From: DATMRF01 sp035566435
GTDB taxonomy: Bacteria; Verrucomicrobiota; Verrucomicrobiia; Limisphaerales; UBA8199
Direction: 5' to 3'
Assembly: GCA_035566435.1 (NCBI GenBank)
Contig: DATMRF010000104.1
Span: 1 to 57,755 of the forward strand
DNA length: 57,755 nucleotides
Position numbers and translations under genes: made by a program. Shown piece after piece: positions 24,102 to 35,583 of this stretch; positions within the stretch are counted from its first letter, which is position 1, and each line of letters begins with the position of its first letter. The notes below the pieces were generated by a model that was not told the DNA's origin, searched no databases, and saw nothing but the letters and a program-made list of their open reading frames with translations.

Positions 24102-24908
24102 TCATGGTTTGAGGAGGACCCAGACTTCTTCGAGGTCGTTGAGGTTGGCAGCCAATTTGACACGTGCGACGGTGTACAAGCCGTATTCCTCAGTGCGGGA
24201 ATCAACGACTTTTCCGATCGGAATGTCACTCGGGAATATACCGCCGAGGCCGGTGGTGACGACGGTCTGGCCGGGTTTGAGGTCGGCGTTTCGGGACAAA
24301 TAACTCAGGTCTACAAATTCGCTTTCCAACGGACCTGACCCTCCGATGACGCCCGTGTCGCGCGCCGAGTTGAGCACTCGCGCCGACACCTTGCAGTTCG
24401 GATCACCGAGGAGGACGACCTGGGAGCGGGTCAGCATGACGGAGGAAACGCGGCCGATGAGGCCCTCCATGGTCTGGACGGCCATGTTGACTTTGACTCC
24501 ATCGCGGGCGCCGAGGTCGATTTGAACGGTGCGCCACCAGTTGGCCGGGTCGTGAAGGACGACATTGGCGAGTTTATATTTTCGTGGCTGCTGTTGCTGC
24601 CAGCCCAGTAATTTCCGCAGGCGGTCGTTTTCATGGGCCAGTTCCGCCTCCCGCGCGGCCTGGAGCCGCAGCTCCTGGTTCTGCTGCTTCAGGGCAATGT
24701 TTTCGCGCAGCACTTCGGAGCGAGGCAGGACCGCGTCTCCCGCGCGGCCTGCCAGGCGGTTGGCCGAGTTGGCCAGCCCGAAGAAGGGCACGAAGAAGCT
24801 GCCGATACCCAGCTTCAGGCGGGCCGTTGTTTTGCTCGGCAAATTCAAGATAAGCAGCGTCAGCACTACAACCAGGCCCAAGACAATATATTGCGGCCGT
24901 TTTAACAT
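24102..24908 (-). CDS. mreC: rod-shape-determining protein MreC
   Basis: 268 residues. A short cytoplasmic end and one membrane helix (YIVLGLVVVLTLLILNL) are followed by a coiled-coil segment (about residues 60-105, NIALKQQNQELRLQAARE). The periplasmic β-domains follow, with WWRTVQIDLGARDGV, G-L-I-G-R-V, LGDPNCKVSARV, G-S-G-P-L and G-Q-T-V-V-T-T-G-L-G-G-I-F-P as in MreC. It organises PBP2 and RodA in the periplasm. It lies between mreB and mreD in the usual order. Confidence 0.95.
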   Translation of the reverse strand: MLKRPQYIVLGLVVVLTLLILNLPSKTTARLKLGIGSFFVPFFGLANSANRLAGRAGDAVLPRSEVLRENIALKQQNQELRLQAAREAELAHENDRLRKLLGWQQQQPRKYKLANVVLHDPANWWRTVQIDLGARDGVKVNMAVQTMEGLIGRVSSVMLTRSQVVLLGDPNCKVSARVLNSARDTGVIGGSGPLESEFVDLSYLSRNADLKPGQTVVTTGLGGIFPSDIPIGKVVDSRTEEYGLYTVARVKLAANLNDLEEVWVLLKP

Positions 24909-24911
24909 CTA

Positions 24912-24946
24912 AACCGGTAACCGGTAGTCAGTAACTGGCGACTGGC
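24912..24946. repeat. heptanucleotide tandem array in mreB-mreC gap (AACCGGT-type)
   Basis: Five contiguous 7-bp units with drift: AACCGGT, AACCGGT, AGTCAGT, AACTGGC, GACTGGC. The rest of the 24909-25044 spacer carries a short CGGCCACAG...CCGGCAGCCGG inverted stretch and no gene. Confidence 0.7.
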
Positions 24947-25044
24947 GGCGCGTGGCCGAAGACTTTCCAGCGGCCACAGATTCCCGGCAGCCGGGTGGTT
25001 ATCACCCGCCGGCGGTTGCCAGTCACAAACCTGAGAGGAGGGAA

Positions 25045-26070
<1,026 letters not shown>

Positions 26071-26093
26071 GAACTTTGCCTAACAGGACGAGA

Positions 26094-26122
26094 GATTAAA
26101 ACTGATGCGGATGCGGGGTCAA
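26094..26122 (-). promoter_or_regulatory. candidate sigma-70 promoter of the mre operon
   Basis: On the minus strand TTGACC (26122-26117) and TTAATC (26099-26094) are separated by exactly 17 bp, 24 bp upstream of the mreB start. The -35 is good and the -10 moderate. It is the only well-placed promoter-like pair seen before mreB. Confidence 0.45.
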
Positions 26123-26246
26123 GAGTATTAACCGCACTGAGAATCGTTAGGGCCTGCGCTTGAACACGGACTTGGCAAGGATGCAAAGTTATGTCAAAAA
26201 AGATGGAAAGAGGCGATGACGTCTCCAGCAATCGAAATCCAGCTGT

Positions 26247-27080
26247 ATGAAAATGGCACTTTCCAAGCCTGGTCCGGCCGGGTGTTCAACGCCACCGCGT
26301 AGGCACGCGTTCGTGGTCGGGGTGTTGTCTTTGGCGTTCGTGTTTGGCAACCGTGCGTCCGCTTCGGAAGCGATCCCGGGCTACCAGTGGCTGGGGGACC
26401 AATTAGCCGGTTTTGCCTTTGGCGGGGCCGGCTTCGCCTTTGCTGCGCAGACGAACGTATCCGTCACGTCTCTGGGCTTTGGAGGCTCCGCTCTCGCCGA
26501 CGAACCTTACCAGGTCTCTCTTTGGGACACGAACGGAACGCAATTGGCTGCGGCGACTGTTAGCACCAACAGCCCGCTTCGGAACGGGACATATTATGAG
26601 CCGATTCAGCGACTCGTGCTGGCGCTGGGGCAGACGTACTATATCTCCGCGGTCGGGACGGATGGCGGGGGCTGGAACGGCAGCGTGCTCTCCAGTTCTG
26701 GGGCCGGTTTGAACGGCACCTTTTCGGTCGCGCCCGACCTCTCGTATTTGGCCTCCGCTCTCGGCACGAACCTGGGTGGCATCTTTCCGCTCAGCCAAGA
26801 GGCCAACACCCTGTTGCTTGTGGGGGCGAATTTTGAGTATGCGACCCGGCCGATCATAATACTTAGCGAGGTGGCATTAGCGGGTGGGGAGGCACGGGTT
26901 GATTTCAGTGTCACGGGAGGCCCAGCGCCCCTGTTTCTGCTTTTGGAGGCGGCGCAGGCGGGCGGCCCTTGGCTCACGAATGCCAATGCGATACTGACGA
27001 CCAATGTACCTGACCGGCAGTTCACGTTCACTTCCAGCCAGCAAGGCCAAGTCCGATTTTTCCGCGTCCTGGCGCCGTGA
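26247..27080 (+). CDS. exported protein with DUF4082-like domain and short C-terminal FFR-ending domain
   Basis: 277 residues. A signal sequence (about 18-42, AFVVGVLSLAFVFGNRASAS) is followed by a β-rich domain (about 45-185: LGDQLAGFAFG, YQVSLWDTNGTQLAAATV, Y-Y-I-S-A-V-G). This fits the DUF4082-type sandwich or choice-of-anchor modules in extracellular proteins. The last 75 residues form a separate domain ending G-Q-V-R-F-F-R-V-L-A-P. A similar ending occurs in the exported proteins at 52694 and 54738. Probably cell-surface or secreted; function unknown. It is divergent from mreB. Confidence 0.72.
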   Translation: MKMALSKPGPAGCSTPPRRHAFVVGVLSLAFVFGNRASASEAIPGYQWLGDQLAGFAFGGAGFAFAAQTNVSVTSLGFGGSALADEPYQVSLWDTNGTQLAAATVSTNSPLRNGTYYEPIQRLVLALGQTYYISAVGTDGGGWNGSVLSSSGAGLNGTFSVAPDLSYLASALGTNLGGIFPLSQEANTLLLVGANFEYATRPIIILSEVALAGGEARVDFSVTGGPAPLFLLLEAAQAGGPWLTNANAILTTNVPDRQFTFTSSQQGQVRFFRVLAP

Positions 27081-27124
27081 GGCGCCGGAGGAGTTGATAG
27101 GTGAAAGTTGATACCAAAAGGAAA

Positions 27125-27151
27125 AGGCGACCCGGTTAACCCGAGTCGCCT
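27125..27151 (+). terminator. hairpin AGGCGAC...GTCGCCT
   Basis: A 7-bp perfect stem (AGGCGAC/GTCGCCT), extended by three more pairs after one mismatch, lies 45 bp after the stop of the exported protein. On the plus strand only TCTCC follows; on the minus strand a T-rich tract follows. A terminator is plausible but direction is uncertain. Confidence 0.4.
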
Positions 27152-27331
27152 CTCCTAACCAACCTAACAACCACCACAATAACCCTGCCTTAATATACGC
27201 ATGGAGTAGCTACGTGCAAGTTGAGTGAGGCAATCACCCAAGCCATTGATGACCAGTTATTTATGATTTAGGATGTTTTTCGCATGACGTGGCGTCGGTG
27301 CCAGTGTATGAGGAGTCGAAACAAATCAGCT

Positions 27332-28627
27332 ATGCGCCATCAACCGATCACCCCAATGCTTTTCACTGGCAACCGAGCGAACCTGGCGAAACTCATGTTG
27401 CCCAACTCGCTCGCGGTCGTGAATGCGAATGATATTCTGCCAACCAACGCCGATGGCACACTCGAGCTGCGGCCGAATTCGGATTTGTTTTATCTGACCG
27501 GGGTTGAGCAGGAGGAGACGATTCTGCTGCTTTACCCGGAGGCTCACGAAGAGAATATGCGCGAAATCCTCTTTTTGCGCGAGAGCAGTGAGCTGCTCGC
27601 CACCTGGGAGGGCCATAAGCTGACCAAAGAAGAAGCACGCTCGATGTCTGGAATCAAACGCGTCGAGTGGCTCTCGGAATTCCGCCCGCTGTTTCATCGT
27701 CTAATGTGCGAGTGCGACCATGTCTACCTGAACTCGAACGAGCACAAGCGCGCGGTCATTGAAGTGGAGACCCGCGATGCCAGGTTCGTCGCCGCCACGC
27801 AGTCACGATACCCTTTGCATGACTACCAGCGCCTGGCGCGTCTGATGCACCGGCTGCGGGCGGTCAAGTCAGAGCCGGAACTTGAGCTCATCCGTCAGGC
27901 CTGCGCGATTACCAAAGCCAGCTTTCTGCGCGTCTGCCGGTTCGTGAAGCCGGGCGTGACCGAAACCGAAGTTGAAGCCGAGTACGCGCATGAGTTCACC
28001 CGGCGCGGAGGGAATTTCGCTTACTGGCCGATCATTGCCAGCGGGAGAAACGCTTGTGTCCTTCATTACATTCAAAATGACCAGGCGTGTCGAAAAGGGG
28101 ATTTGCTCCTGCTGGACGTCGCCGCCAGCTACGCCAATTACAACTCCGATTTGACTCGTACGATTCCCGTCAGCGGCCGCTTTAGCCGGCGCCAACGCCA
28201 GGTCTATGATGCGGTGTTGCGCGTAATGCGCGCGACGGCGAGAGCGGCCACGCCCGGCAAGCTCCCCAAGCAGTGGCAAAAAGAAGCCGAATCCTTTATG
28301 GAGAAGGAGCTGCTGGTCCTGGGACTGCTCAAACCATCGGATATTCGCAAGCAAGACCGGGACAGACCGGCGCTGAAGAAATACTTTATGCACGGCGTTG
28401 GTCATCCGCTGGGCCTGGACGTCCATGACATTGGCATCACAACGGAGCCGATTAAAGCCGGCTGGGTGCTGACCGTGGAGCCGGGCATCTATATCCCTGA
28501 TGAGGGGTTCGCGGTGCGCCTCGAAAACAACATCGTGGTGCGCGGCGGCGGCAACGTGGATTTGATGGCGGACATTCCGATTGAGGCGGAGGAGATCGAA
28601 CGGTTGATGAGGGGGCGAGGGAGGTGA
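27332..28627 (+). CDS. pepP: Xaa-Pro aminopeptidase (aminopeptidase P)
   Basis: 431 residues from ATG 27332; an upstream ATG adds 16 non-conserved residues. The N-terminal domain (about 1-165, FLTG/FYLTGVEQEETILLL) is typical. The catalytic pita-bread fold has metal ligands in DVAASYANYNSDLTRT (two Asp), HGVGHPLGLDVHD (His), VEPGIYIP (Glu) and RLENNIVV (Glu). It removes N-terminal residues preceding proline from peptides, using two divalent metals, in the cytoplasm. Length and motifs are those of bacterial PepP. Confidence 0.95.
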   Translation: MRHQPITPMLFTGNRANLAKLMLPNSLAVVNANDILPTNADGTLELRPNSDLFYLTGVEQEETILLLYPEAHEENMREILFLRESSELLATWEGHKLTKEEARSMSGIKRVEWLSEFRPLFHRLMCECDHVYLNSNEHKRAVIEVETRDARFVAATQSRYPLHDYQRLARLMHRLRAVKSEPELELIRQACAITKASFLRVCRFVKPGVTETEVEAEYAHEFTRRGGNFAYWPIIASGRNACVLHYIQNDQACRKGDLLLLDVAASYANYNSDLTRTIPVSGRFSRRQRQVYDAVLRVMRATARAATPGKLPKQWQKEAESFMEKELLVLGLLKPSDIRKQDRDRPALKKYFMHGVGHPLGLDVHDIGITTEPIKAGWVLTVEPGIYIPDEGFAVRLENNIVVRGGGNVDLMADIPIEAEEIERLMRGRGR

Positions 28628-28731
28628 GCTGTGGCCCGGCATTCCAACAGAAGGAAACGGAGTCAACAGAGCTTTCATTGGACATGGTTGGCTGAATTCT
28701 GTTGAATGGCCCAAAGCACAACCCATTCACC

Positions 28732-29958
28732 ATGAGCGACACGCCCAAGCCTGCCAGCGAAGGTCCACCGCAATCCCAGACATCCTCCCGCCGATTGATG
28801 TCGCTCGATGCGCTGCGGGGTTTTGACATGTTCTGGATTGTCGGCGGGGAGGAGATTATCCATGCGTTGTACCGAGGTTCACCAAACGCCCTTTTCCGGT
28901 TCGTTGACGGCGAGATGGACCATAAAGCCTGGGCTGGCGTGGCGTTCTATGACCTGATCTTCCCGCTATTTGTGTTTATCGTTGGCGCGTCCATCGTGTT
29001 TTCTCTGACGCGCACGATTGAGCGGAGCGGGCGGGCCGCTGCCATGAAGCGCATTTTTTTCCGCAGTTTGGTTTTATACGTGTTCGGCTTGCTGGTGTAT
29101 GGCGGCATCTCGAGAGGAGTGGACCATATCCGCTGGATGGGCGTGCTGCAGCGAATCGCGCTGTGCTACTTTTTTACGAGTTTCATATTCAGCTTGGCCC
29201 GGCTGCGCGGAATGATGGTTATCTGTGCGGCGCTTCTCATCGGGTATTGGGGTCTCGCGAGTTTTGTTCCGGTGCGCGATTTTAATCTTCGAACCGAGCG
29301 CCTGCAAACGGTGAACCTCGAGCCGACCGAGCCGGAGACCCGCGCTCTGTTCCTGGCAACCACGAACCGGGTCCGCGGTCGTTTCGACGATGGGCTGAAC
29401 CTCACCCAGCACCTAGATTTCCAATACCTTCCGGGCCACAAATGGGACGGCGCGTATGATCCGGAAGGTCTTCTCAGCACGCTCCCGGCGATCGCTACTT
29501 GCTTGCTGGGCGTTTTTGCCGGGCTGCTACTGAGGAATCCCTCGGTGTCCGACCAGAAAAAGGTGCTTTACCTCCTCGGTGCTGGCGTGGCGGGGATTGC
29601 CGTGGGGTTCCTGTGGGGACTGCAGTTCCCGGTCATCAAGAAGATCTGGACCTCTTCGTACGTGCTGGTCGCGGGCGGTTATGCTTGCCTGTTCCTGGCC
29701 GCATTCTACCAGGTGGTGGAAATCTGGGGCTGGCGCAGGTGGTGCATGCCGTTTGTCTGGATCGGCATGAACCCCATAACGATTTACCTCGTCTTTCACC
29801 TCGTGCGCTTCAGCGATCTGGCCAAGCTGATAGTGGGCGGGCCTGTGCAGCAAGCGTTCGGTTCGTGGGGACCCATGCTTATGGCGCTGGTCGTAGTGAC
29901 CATGATGTTGCTTTTCGTGCGGTTTCTCTACCAGCGCAAAATCTTTCTCCGGCTCTAA
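28732..29958 (+). CDS. heparan-α-glucosaminide N-acetyltransferase-like membrane protein (DUF5009 type)
   Basis: 408 residues from ATG 28732; a TTG 10 codons upstream is also in frame. After a polar N-terminus it has RRLMSLDALRGFDMFWIVGG, the hallmark SLDxLRGxxM start of the family, then about ten membrane helices with HKAWAGVAFYDLIFPLFVF, HIRWMGVLQRIALCY and WIGMNPITIYL. Homologues move an acyl group across the membrane onto sugar acceptors; the donor and acceptor are unknown here. It is transcribed after pepP, with 104 bp between. Confidence 0.85.
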   Translation: MSDTPKPASEGPPQSQTSSRRLMSLDALRGFDMFWIVGGEEIIHALYRGSPNALFRFVDGEMDHKAWAGVAFYDLIFPLFVFIVGASIVFSLTRTIERSGRAAAMKRIFFRSLVLYVFGLLVYGGISRGVDHIRWMGVLQRIALCYFFTSFIFSLARLRGMMVICAALLIGYWGLASFVPVRDFNLRTERLQTVNLEPTEPETRALFLATTNRVRGRFDDGLNLTQHLDFQYLPGHKWDGAYDPEGLLSTLPAIATCLLGVFAGLLLRNPSVSDQKKVLYLLGAGVAGIAVGFLWGLQFPVIKKIWTSSYVLVAGGYACLFLAAFYQVVEIWGWRRWCMPFVWIGMNPITIYLVFHLVRFSDLAKLIVGGPVQQAFGSWGPMLMALVVVTMMLLFVRFLYQRKIFLRL

Positions 29959-29984
29959 GTGGCGGGCGGCAGCGAACGCGGCGG

Positions 29985-31415
29985 TCACGCCGCGACCGGG
30001 GCGTTTGAGAAATGCTCTTTCCGAGGGTCGGTGGCGGCGATGACAGCGCTGACGGACTTTTGATTAAAGCCTTTGAAGCCGCCATGGCGCTGGAGATTCT
30101 CCAGATGGCTGCCCAGGGCGCCTTCGCTCAGGAAGCGATCGAATTGCTCGCGCGTCATCAGGTTGGCAGACAAGAGCCGTTCGGCGCGCTCACGGCGCAC
30201 CGGCCAGCGTTCGCCCTCGGTGAAGGCCTGGCGCAGGAATTCGAAATCCGAGAACGGGTTCATCATGTTGACGCCACATTGCTGCAACTGGTCGCGTAAC
30301 AGGGGAAAATCAAAGCGCGCCTCCAGGTGGTGCATTCCGGCTTCGAGGAGACTTTCTCCGTGGAGGCCCACCCAAAGCCCGACCGTGCCCAGGCGTGGCG
30401 CCGGAGGTAATTTCATGGTGGAGAAATCAAGGTGGGTTTCTTCGGGCATCAGGTCCACATCGGCAAAGACGACTATACCGGCGGCCGCCTGTTCCATGAT
30501 TTGTGCGCCCCAGCCGGCTTCGGCTCCGGCGTAGTAGCGCTCACGTTTGGCGAAGCCGAGCTGCAGCAGGAACTCAACCACGTCCACGAAGTGATCCCGC
30601 GAGCAGCGGAACGTATGGTGGTCGTGGTTGCCCCAACCTAAGCCGAGTTGGTTCTGCCGGTGTTTCTGAATGCGGGCGGCGCGGTTGCGGCTCTCCCAAT
30701 ACGCGCGCTCCGCTTCGAAGAACAAATGGCAGGCGACGTCGCGCCCCACCAAGTCGAGTGTTCGAGAAAGAATGTGATTTGCGGTTTTGAAACCATCACG
30801 GTCATCGGCGAAGGGGCGGGGACGGGTTCGCCAAAGCTCCGTGGCTTTTACCATGGCGCGGAGGTCGTTGCCGGAGAGTGGACTAGGTGCAAACCCGCGG
30901 TAGGCGCGACGCTCGACTGCTTCGAGTTGGGCTCCGTTTTCGTGGCTAACAACGACGCGGCGGTAGCGCGAAAGAGGCTCTCCCTGCGGTTCGCTTCGCA
31001 GGTCATGGCGCGCGATAAAATCACCTACGAACTCCGGCCGGAGCGCCACGGCCGACGCGGGTCGCTGCGCTCCGTCGCGGATGAGCACGCGCGGCAAAGT
31101 GGCACGCGGATGTTCATAGACCCCTTCGCCATTGGGGGTTTCTGCGGTTGCGTCCCGGGTGAAGCCCACCGCCTGCAGCCCGGGAACAGCTTCCGGCGCC
31201 AGGACCAGGTGGTCGACCCACTCAAAAAAGTCGGTTCCGGTTTCGTCCCGCATGCGCTCGGCCAGGCGCAAGGCGAACGAGTTGCGCCCCAGGAACGTGC
31301 CGATGCGCTCGCGCAAAAAGGTCTCGGCATCATGGGCAAGGGGCCAGTCAAAGGCGGAGGTAGAAGGGCCGGGCGGGGACTTTGTCGTCGAACTGTCGGT
31401 CATGGGGCTGCTCAT
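29985..31415 (-). CDS. conserved protein of unknown function, possible VOC-like metal site
   Basis: About 476 residues from ATG 31415; ATG 31403 and an ATG at 31457 are alternatives. Soluble, no signal peptide. A His-rich central block, N-H-D-H-H-T-F-R-C-S-R-D-H-F, is followed by VVEFLLQLGF...RERYYAG, then GAQIMEQ and GIVVFADVDLMPEE. This pattern of β-α-β with His and Glu recalls vicinal-oxygen-chelate dioxygenase folds such as the DUF1338 (2-oxoadipate dioxygenase) group; I cannot assign it. The C-terminus has conserved-looking NPFSDFEFLRQAFTEGERW and GSHLENLQRHGGFKGFNQ. The gene is convergent with the acyltransferase-like gene and its start lies 158 bp from the ABC permease gene stop. Confidence 0.7.
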   Translation of the reverse strand: MSSPMTDSSTTKSPPGPSTSAFDWPLAHDAETFLRERIGTFLGRNSFALRLAERMRDETGTDFFEWVDHLVLAPEAVPGLQAVGFTRDATAETPNGEGVYEHPRATLPRVLIRDGAQRPASAVALRPEFVGDFIARHDLRSEPQGEPLSRYRRVVVSHENGAQLEAVERRAYRGFAPSPLSGNDLRAMVKATELWRTRPRPFADDRDGFKTANHILSRTLDLVGRDVACHLFFEAERAYWESRNRAARIQKHRQNQLGLGWGNHDHHTFRCSRDHFVDVVEFLLQLGFAKRERYYAGAEAGWGAQIMEQAAAGIVVFADVDLMPEETHLDFSTMKLPPAPRLGTVGLWVGLHGESLLEAGMHHLEARFDFPLLRDQLQQCGVNMMNPFSDFEFLRQAFTEGERWPVRRERAERLLSANLMTREQFDRFLSEGALGSHLENLQRHGGFKGFNQKSVSAVIAATDPRKEHFSNAPVAA

Positions 31416-31572
31416 AGCGCGCTCAGAGCAAAATAGCGCAGAAACCACGGCAATCAATGGCTGCAGGCCCAGAGCGAGGCGGGAGGCGTAAGGAAGATTT
31501 GTGATCTGTTGACGGCTCCCGCCCTCATTCCACTGCTTCCAGCTTCCGGCCGCTGCCGATTGAAAATCTGCG

Positions 31573-32409
31573 CTACGAGCTCGCGCTTGTGTATCGTTTG
31601 ACCGACGCCCGCCAGCCCCATTCGGAGAGCACGAAGCAGATCACGCTCATCGCCAGGAGCAACACGACCGGCCCCGCCTGCGACAGCTTGCTCATCAACA
31701 CGCGCACTGGAACGTTCGAGACCAGGAGCATAGGAATGGCGAAAGTGAACAGCGCCTTGAACAAGCCGTGGAACGCTTCGTCGGGCATGCGGGCGATCTG
31801 GAACAGGTTGTAATAGCCCCAAACGATGCCCTGCGCGCGAACGGTCCAAAAGCTGATGCTCGCGAGCAAAAACATGAGCGAGTAATGAATCAGAATACCG
31901 GCCACGCAAAGCACCAGGAACGCGAGGGCCTGCCATACCGTCGGCACGAACGGCAGCCGTATCGCCGCATAGACCATGACGCCGACTGCAGAGGCGGCGT
32001 TGACAAAGGCGCCCAAATCGACTTGCCGGAGAGAAACCACGAACCGGGTGTTTACCGGCAGCAACAACAGGAAGTCCAGCTTGCCGGTGCGGACAAGTTC
32101 CGAAAGATTCGTGCAATTGATGAGGAAGAAGGCCTGGAAAATCTGCTGAATAAAATGGCTGGCGCCGATCAAGAGGACCACCTGCCATTTGGTCCAAGTG
32201 CCGATGTGGTCCGTATGCAGGTACAGCACGCCGATGAAGCAAAGTTGCAGGCCAAACCAGAGCAGCTCGACGAATATCCACAGCAGAAAGTTGGTCTTGA
32301 AACTCAGCTCGCGCGAGACGGAGTTTTTCCAGAGTGCCCAGTAGATACCCAGATACCGAGCGATGCCCGGTGTGCGCGGTGAATCAGGAGTTGGGTCTTT
32401 CGGATTCAT
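31573..32409 (-). CDS. ABC-2 type permease subunit (second of pair)
   Basis: 278 residues with six predicted membrane helices. Motifs such as YWALWKNSVSRELSFKTNFLLWIFVELLWFGLQLCF, FILINCTNLSELVRTGKLDFLLLLPVN and S-K-L-S-Q-A-G match the DUF990/ABC-2 family permeases. These occur as pairs with one ATPase and form an export complex. The start lies 3 bp after the stop of its partner permease. The partner ATPase gene (COG4586-type), usually adjacent, is not in this neighbourhood. The substrate is unknown. Confidence 0.85.
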   Translation of the reverse strand: MNPKDPTPDSPRTPGIARYLGIYWALWKNSVSRELSFKTNFLLWIFVELLWFGLQLCFIGVLYLHTDHIGTWTKWQVVLLIGASHFIQQIFQAFFLINCTNLSELVRTGKLDFLLLLPVNTRFVVSLRQVDLGAFVNAASAVGVMVYAAIRLPFVPTVWQALAFLVLCVAGILIHYSLMFLLASISFWTVRAQGIVWGYYNLFQIARMPDEAFHGLFKALFTFAIPMLLVSNVPVRVLMSKLSQAGPVVLLLAMSVICFVLSEWGWRASVKRYTSASS

Positions 32410-32412
32410 AGG

Positions 32413-33219
32413 TCAGCCCCCGACGGCTGAATATTTGCGGATGCCGCGGTTCCACATGACTCGCGCCAGGCCATACGCGGCAAGCACCCAGCCAGCCTGG
32501 AGCAGCAACCCTTGGACAAGTGCCGTACCCGTCGTCTTGCCCATATACACGGTGATGGGGAAATAAAGCTGGTAGGGGAAGGGGGTAAAATAAAGCACTT
32601 GCGCGATCCCCTGGGGCAGAATATCCAGCGGGAACAAGTGGCCGCTAGCGATATACTCGAACGCGAACAGAATGAAAATAAACGTCGATACCTCCAGCAC
32701 CCAAAACGCCAGCATCGCCATGGTGTAGGACATGAAAAACTGCAGCAGCGCGGTCAGCAGCGTCGAGAGGAGGAAGAACCCGAACGCCGTCCAGTTTGGC
32801 GGCAGCACAAAATACCGGCGCAGACACAGCAGGAACACCGTCAGCGGCACTGCCGCCACAGCCAGGTAAGTCAGGCGGCCGGAACCGAACAGGCAAAGCC
32901 GGTACCACAGATAATCGATCGGCTTGAGCAGAAACTGGCTGATGTTGCCGTCTTTGATATCCGCGGCAATTTGCCAGTCGTCTTCGTTGACCGCGGTGAG
33001 AGCATCGACCAGCGTTGTCAGGAGATAGTAGGAGATCATTTCGGCCAGGGTGTAGGCACCGATCACAGCGGAGGCCCCTTTGCCGGCATAGATTGTGTTC
33101 CAGAGGTAGAGAACGGCGATGAGCGGAATCAGGCCGAAGAGGGAGCGGGCCAGAAAATTGAACCGGTAGGTCAGATTGTTCTGAATGCCGATATTGATGA
33201 CGTGCCAGTATTTTTTCAT
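32413..33219 (-). CDS. ABC-2 type permease subunit (first of pair)
   Basis: 268 residues, six predicted membrane helices. The family pattern is seen in MKKYWHVINIGIQNNLTYRF, YYLLTTLVDALTAVNEDDWQ and AADIKDGNISQFLLKPIDYL, the K-x-G-x-I/L-x2-F/LLKP-x-D/N region shared by the paired DUF990 permeases. It is divergent from glgP (139 bp). Together with the following gene it would form the membrane channel of an exporter, but needs an ATPase encoded elsewhere. Confidence 0.86.
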   Translation of the reverse strand: MKKYWHVINIGIQNNLTYRFNFLARSLFGLIPLIAVLYLWNTIYAGKGASAVIGAYTLAEMISYYLLTTLVDALTAVNEDDWQIAADIKDGNISQFLLKPIDYLWYRLCLFGSGRLTYLAVAAVPLTVFLLCLRRYFVLPPNWTAFGFFLLSTLLTALLQFFMSYTMAMLAFWVLEVSTFIFILFAFEYIASGHLFPLDILPQGIAQVLYFTPFPYQLYFPITVYMGKTTGTALVQGLLLQAGWVLAAYGLARVMWNRGIRKYSAVGG

Positions 33220-33358
33220 GGGCCCCGATGTTTCTTAACAGCTCTGCGCGGTTCCGCAAGCTCATGGAGATTTCATTTGCGAGCGTGTAGCTCGCCGATT
33301 ACGGTGTAAGCGCAAACTGCCAGTGACGGGATATCTATAGGGCAGGGGATTTTACATT

Positions 33359-35536
<2,178 letters not shown>

Positions 35537-35583
35537 TCGCGAGCAGCCGCTGCGCTCGAAATGCCTGGAGGCAGTTACCGTCG

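Noticed and set aside
27125..27151. Strong rho-independent terminator
   Set aside because: The stem is good but no T-tract follows on the strand of the preceding gene; kept with low confidence only.
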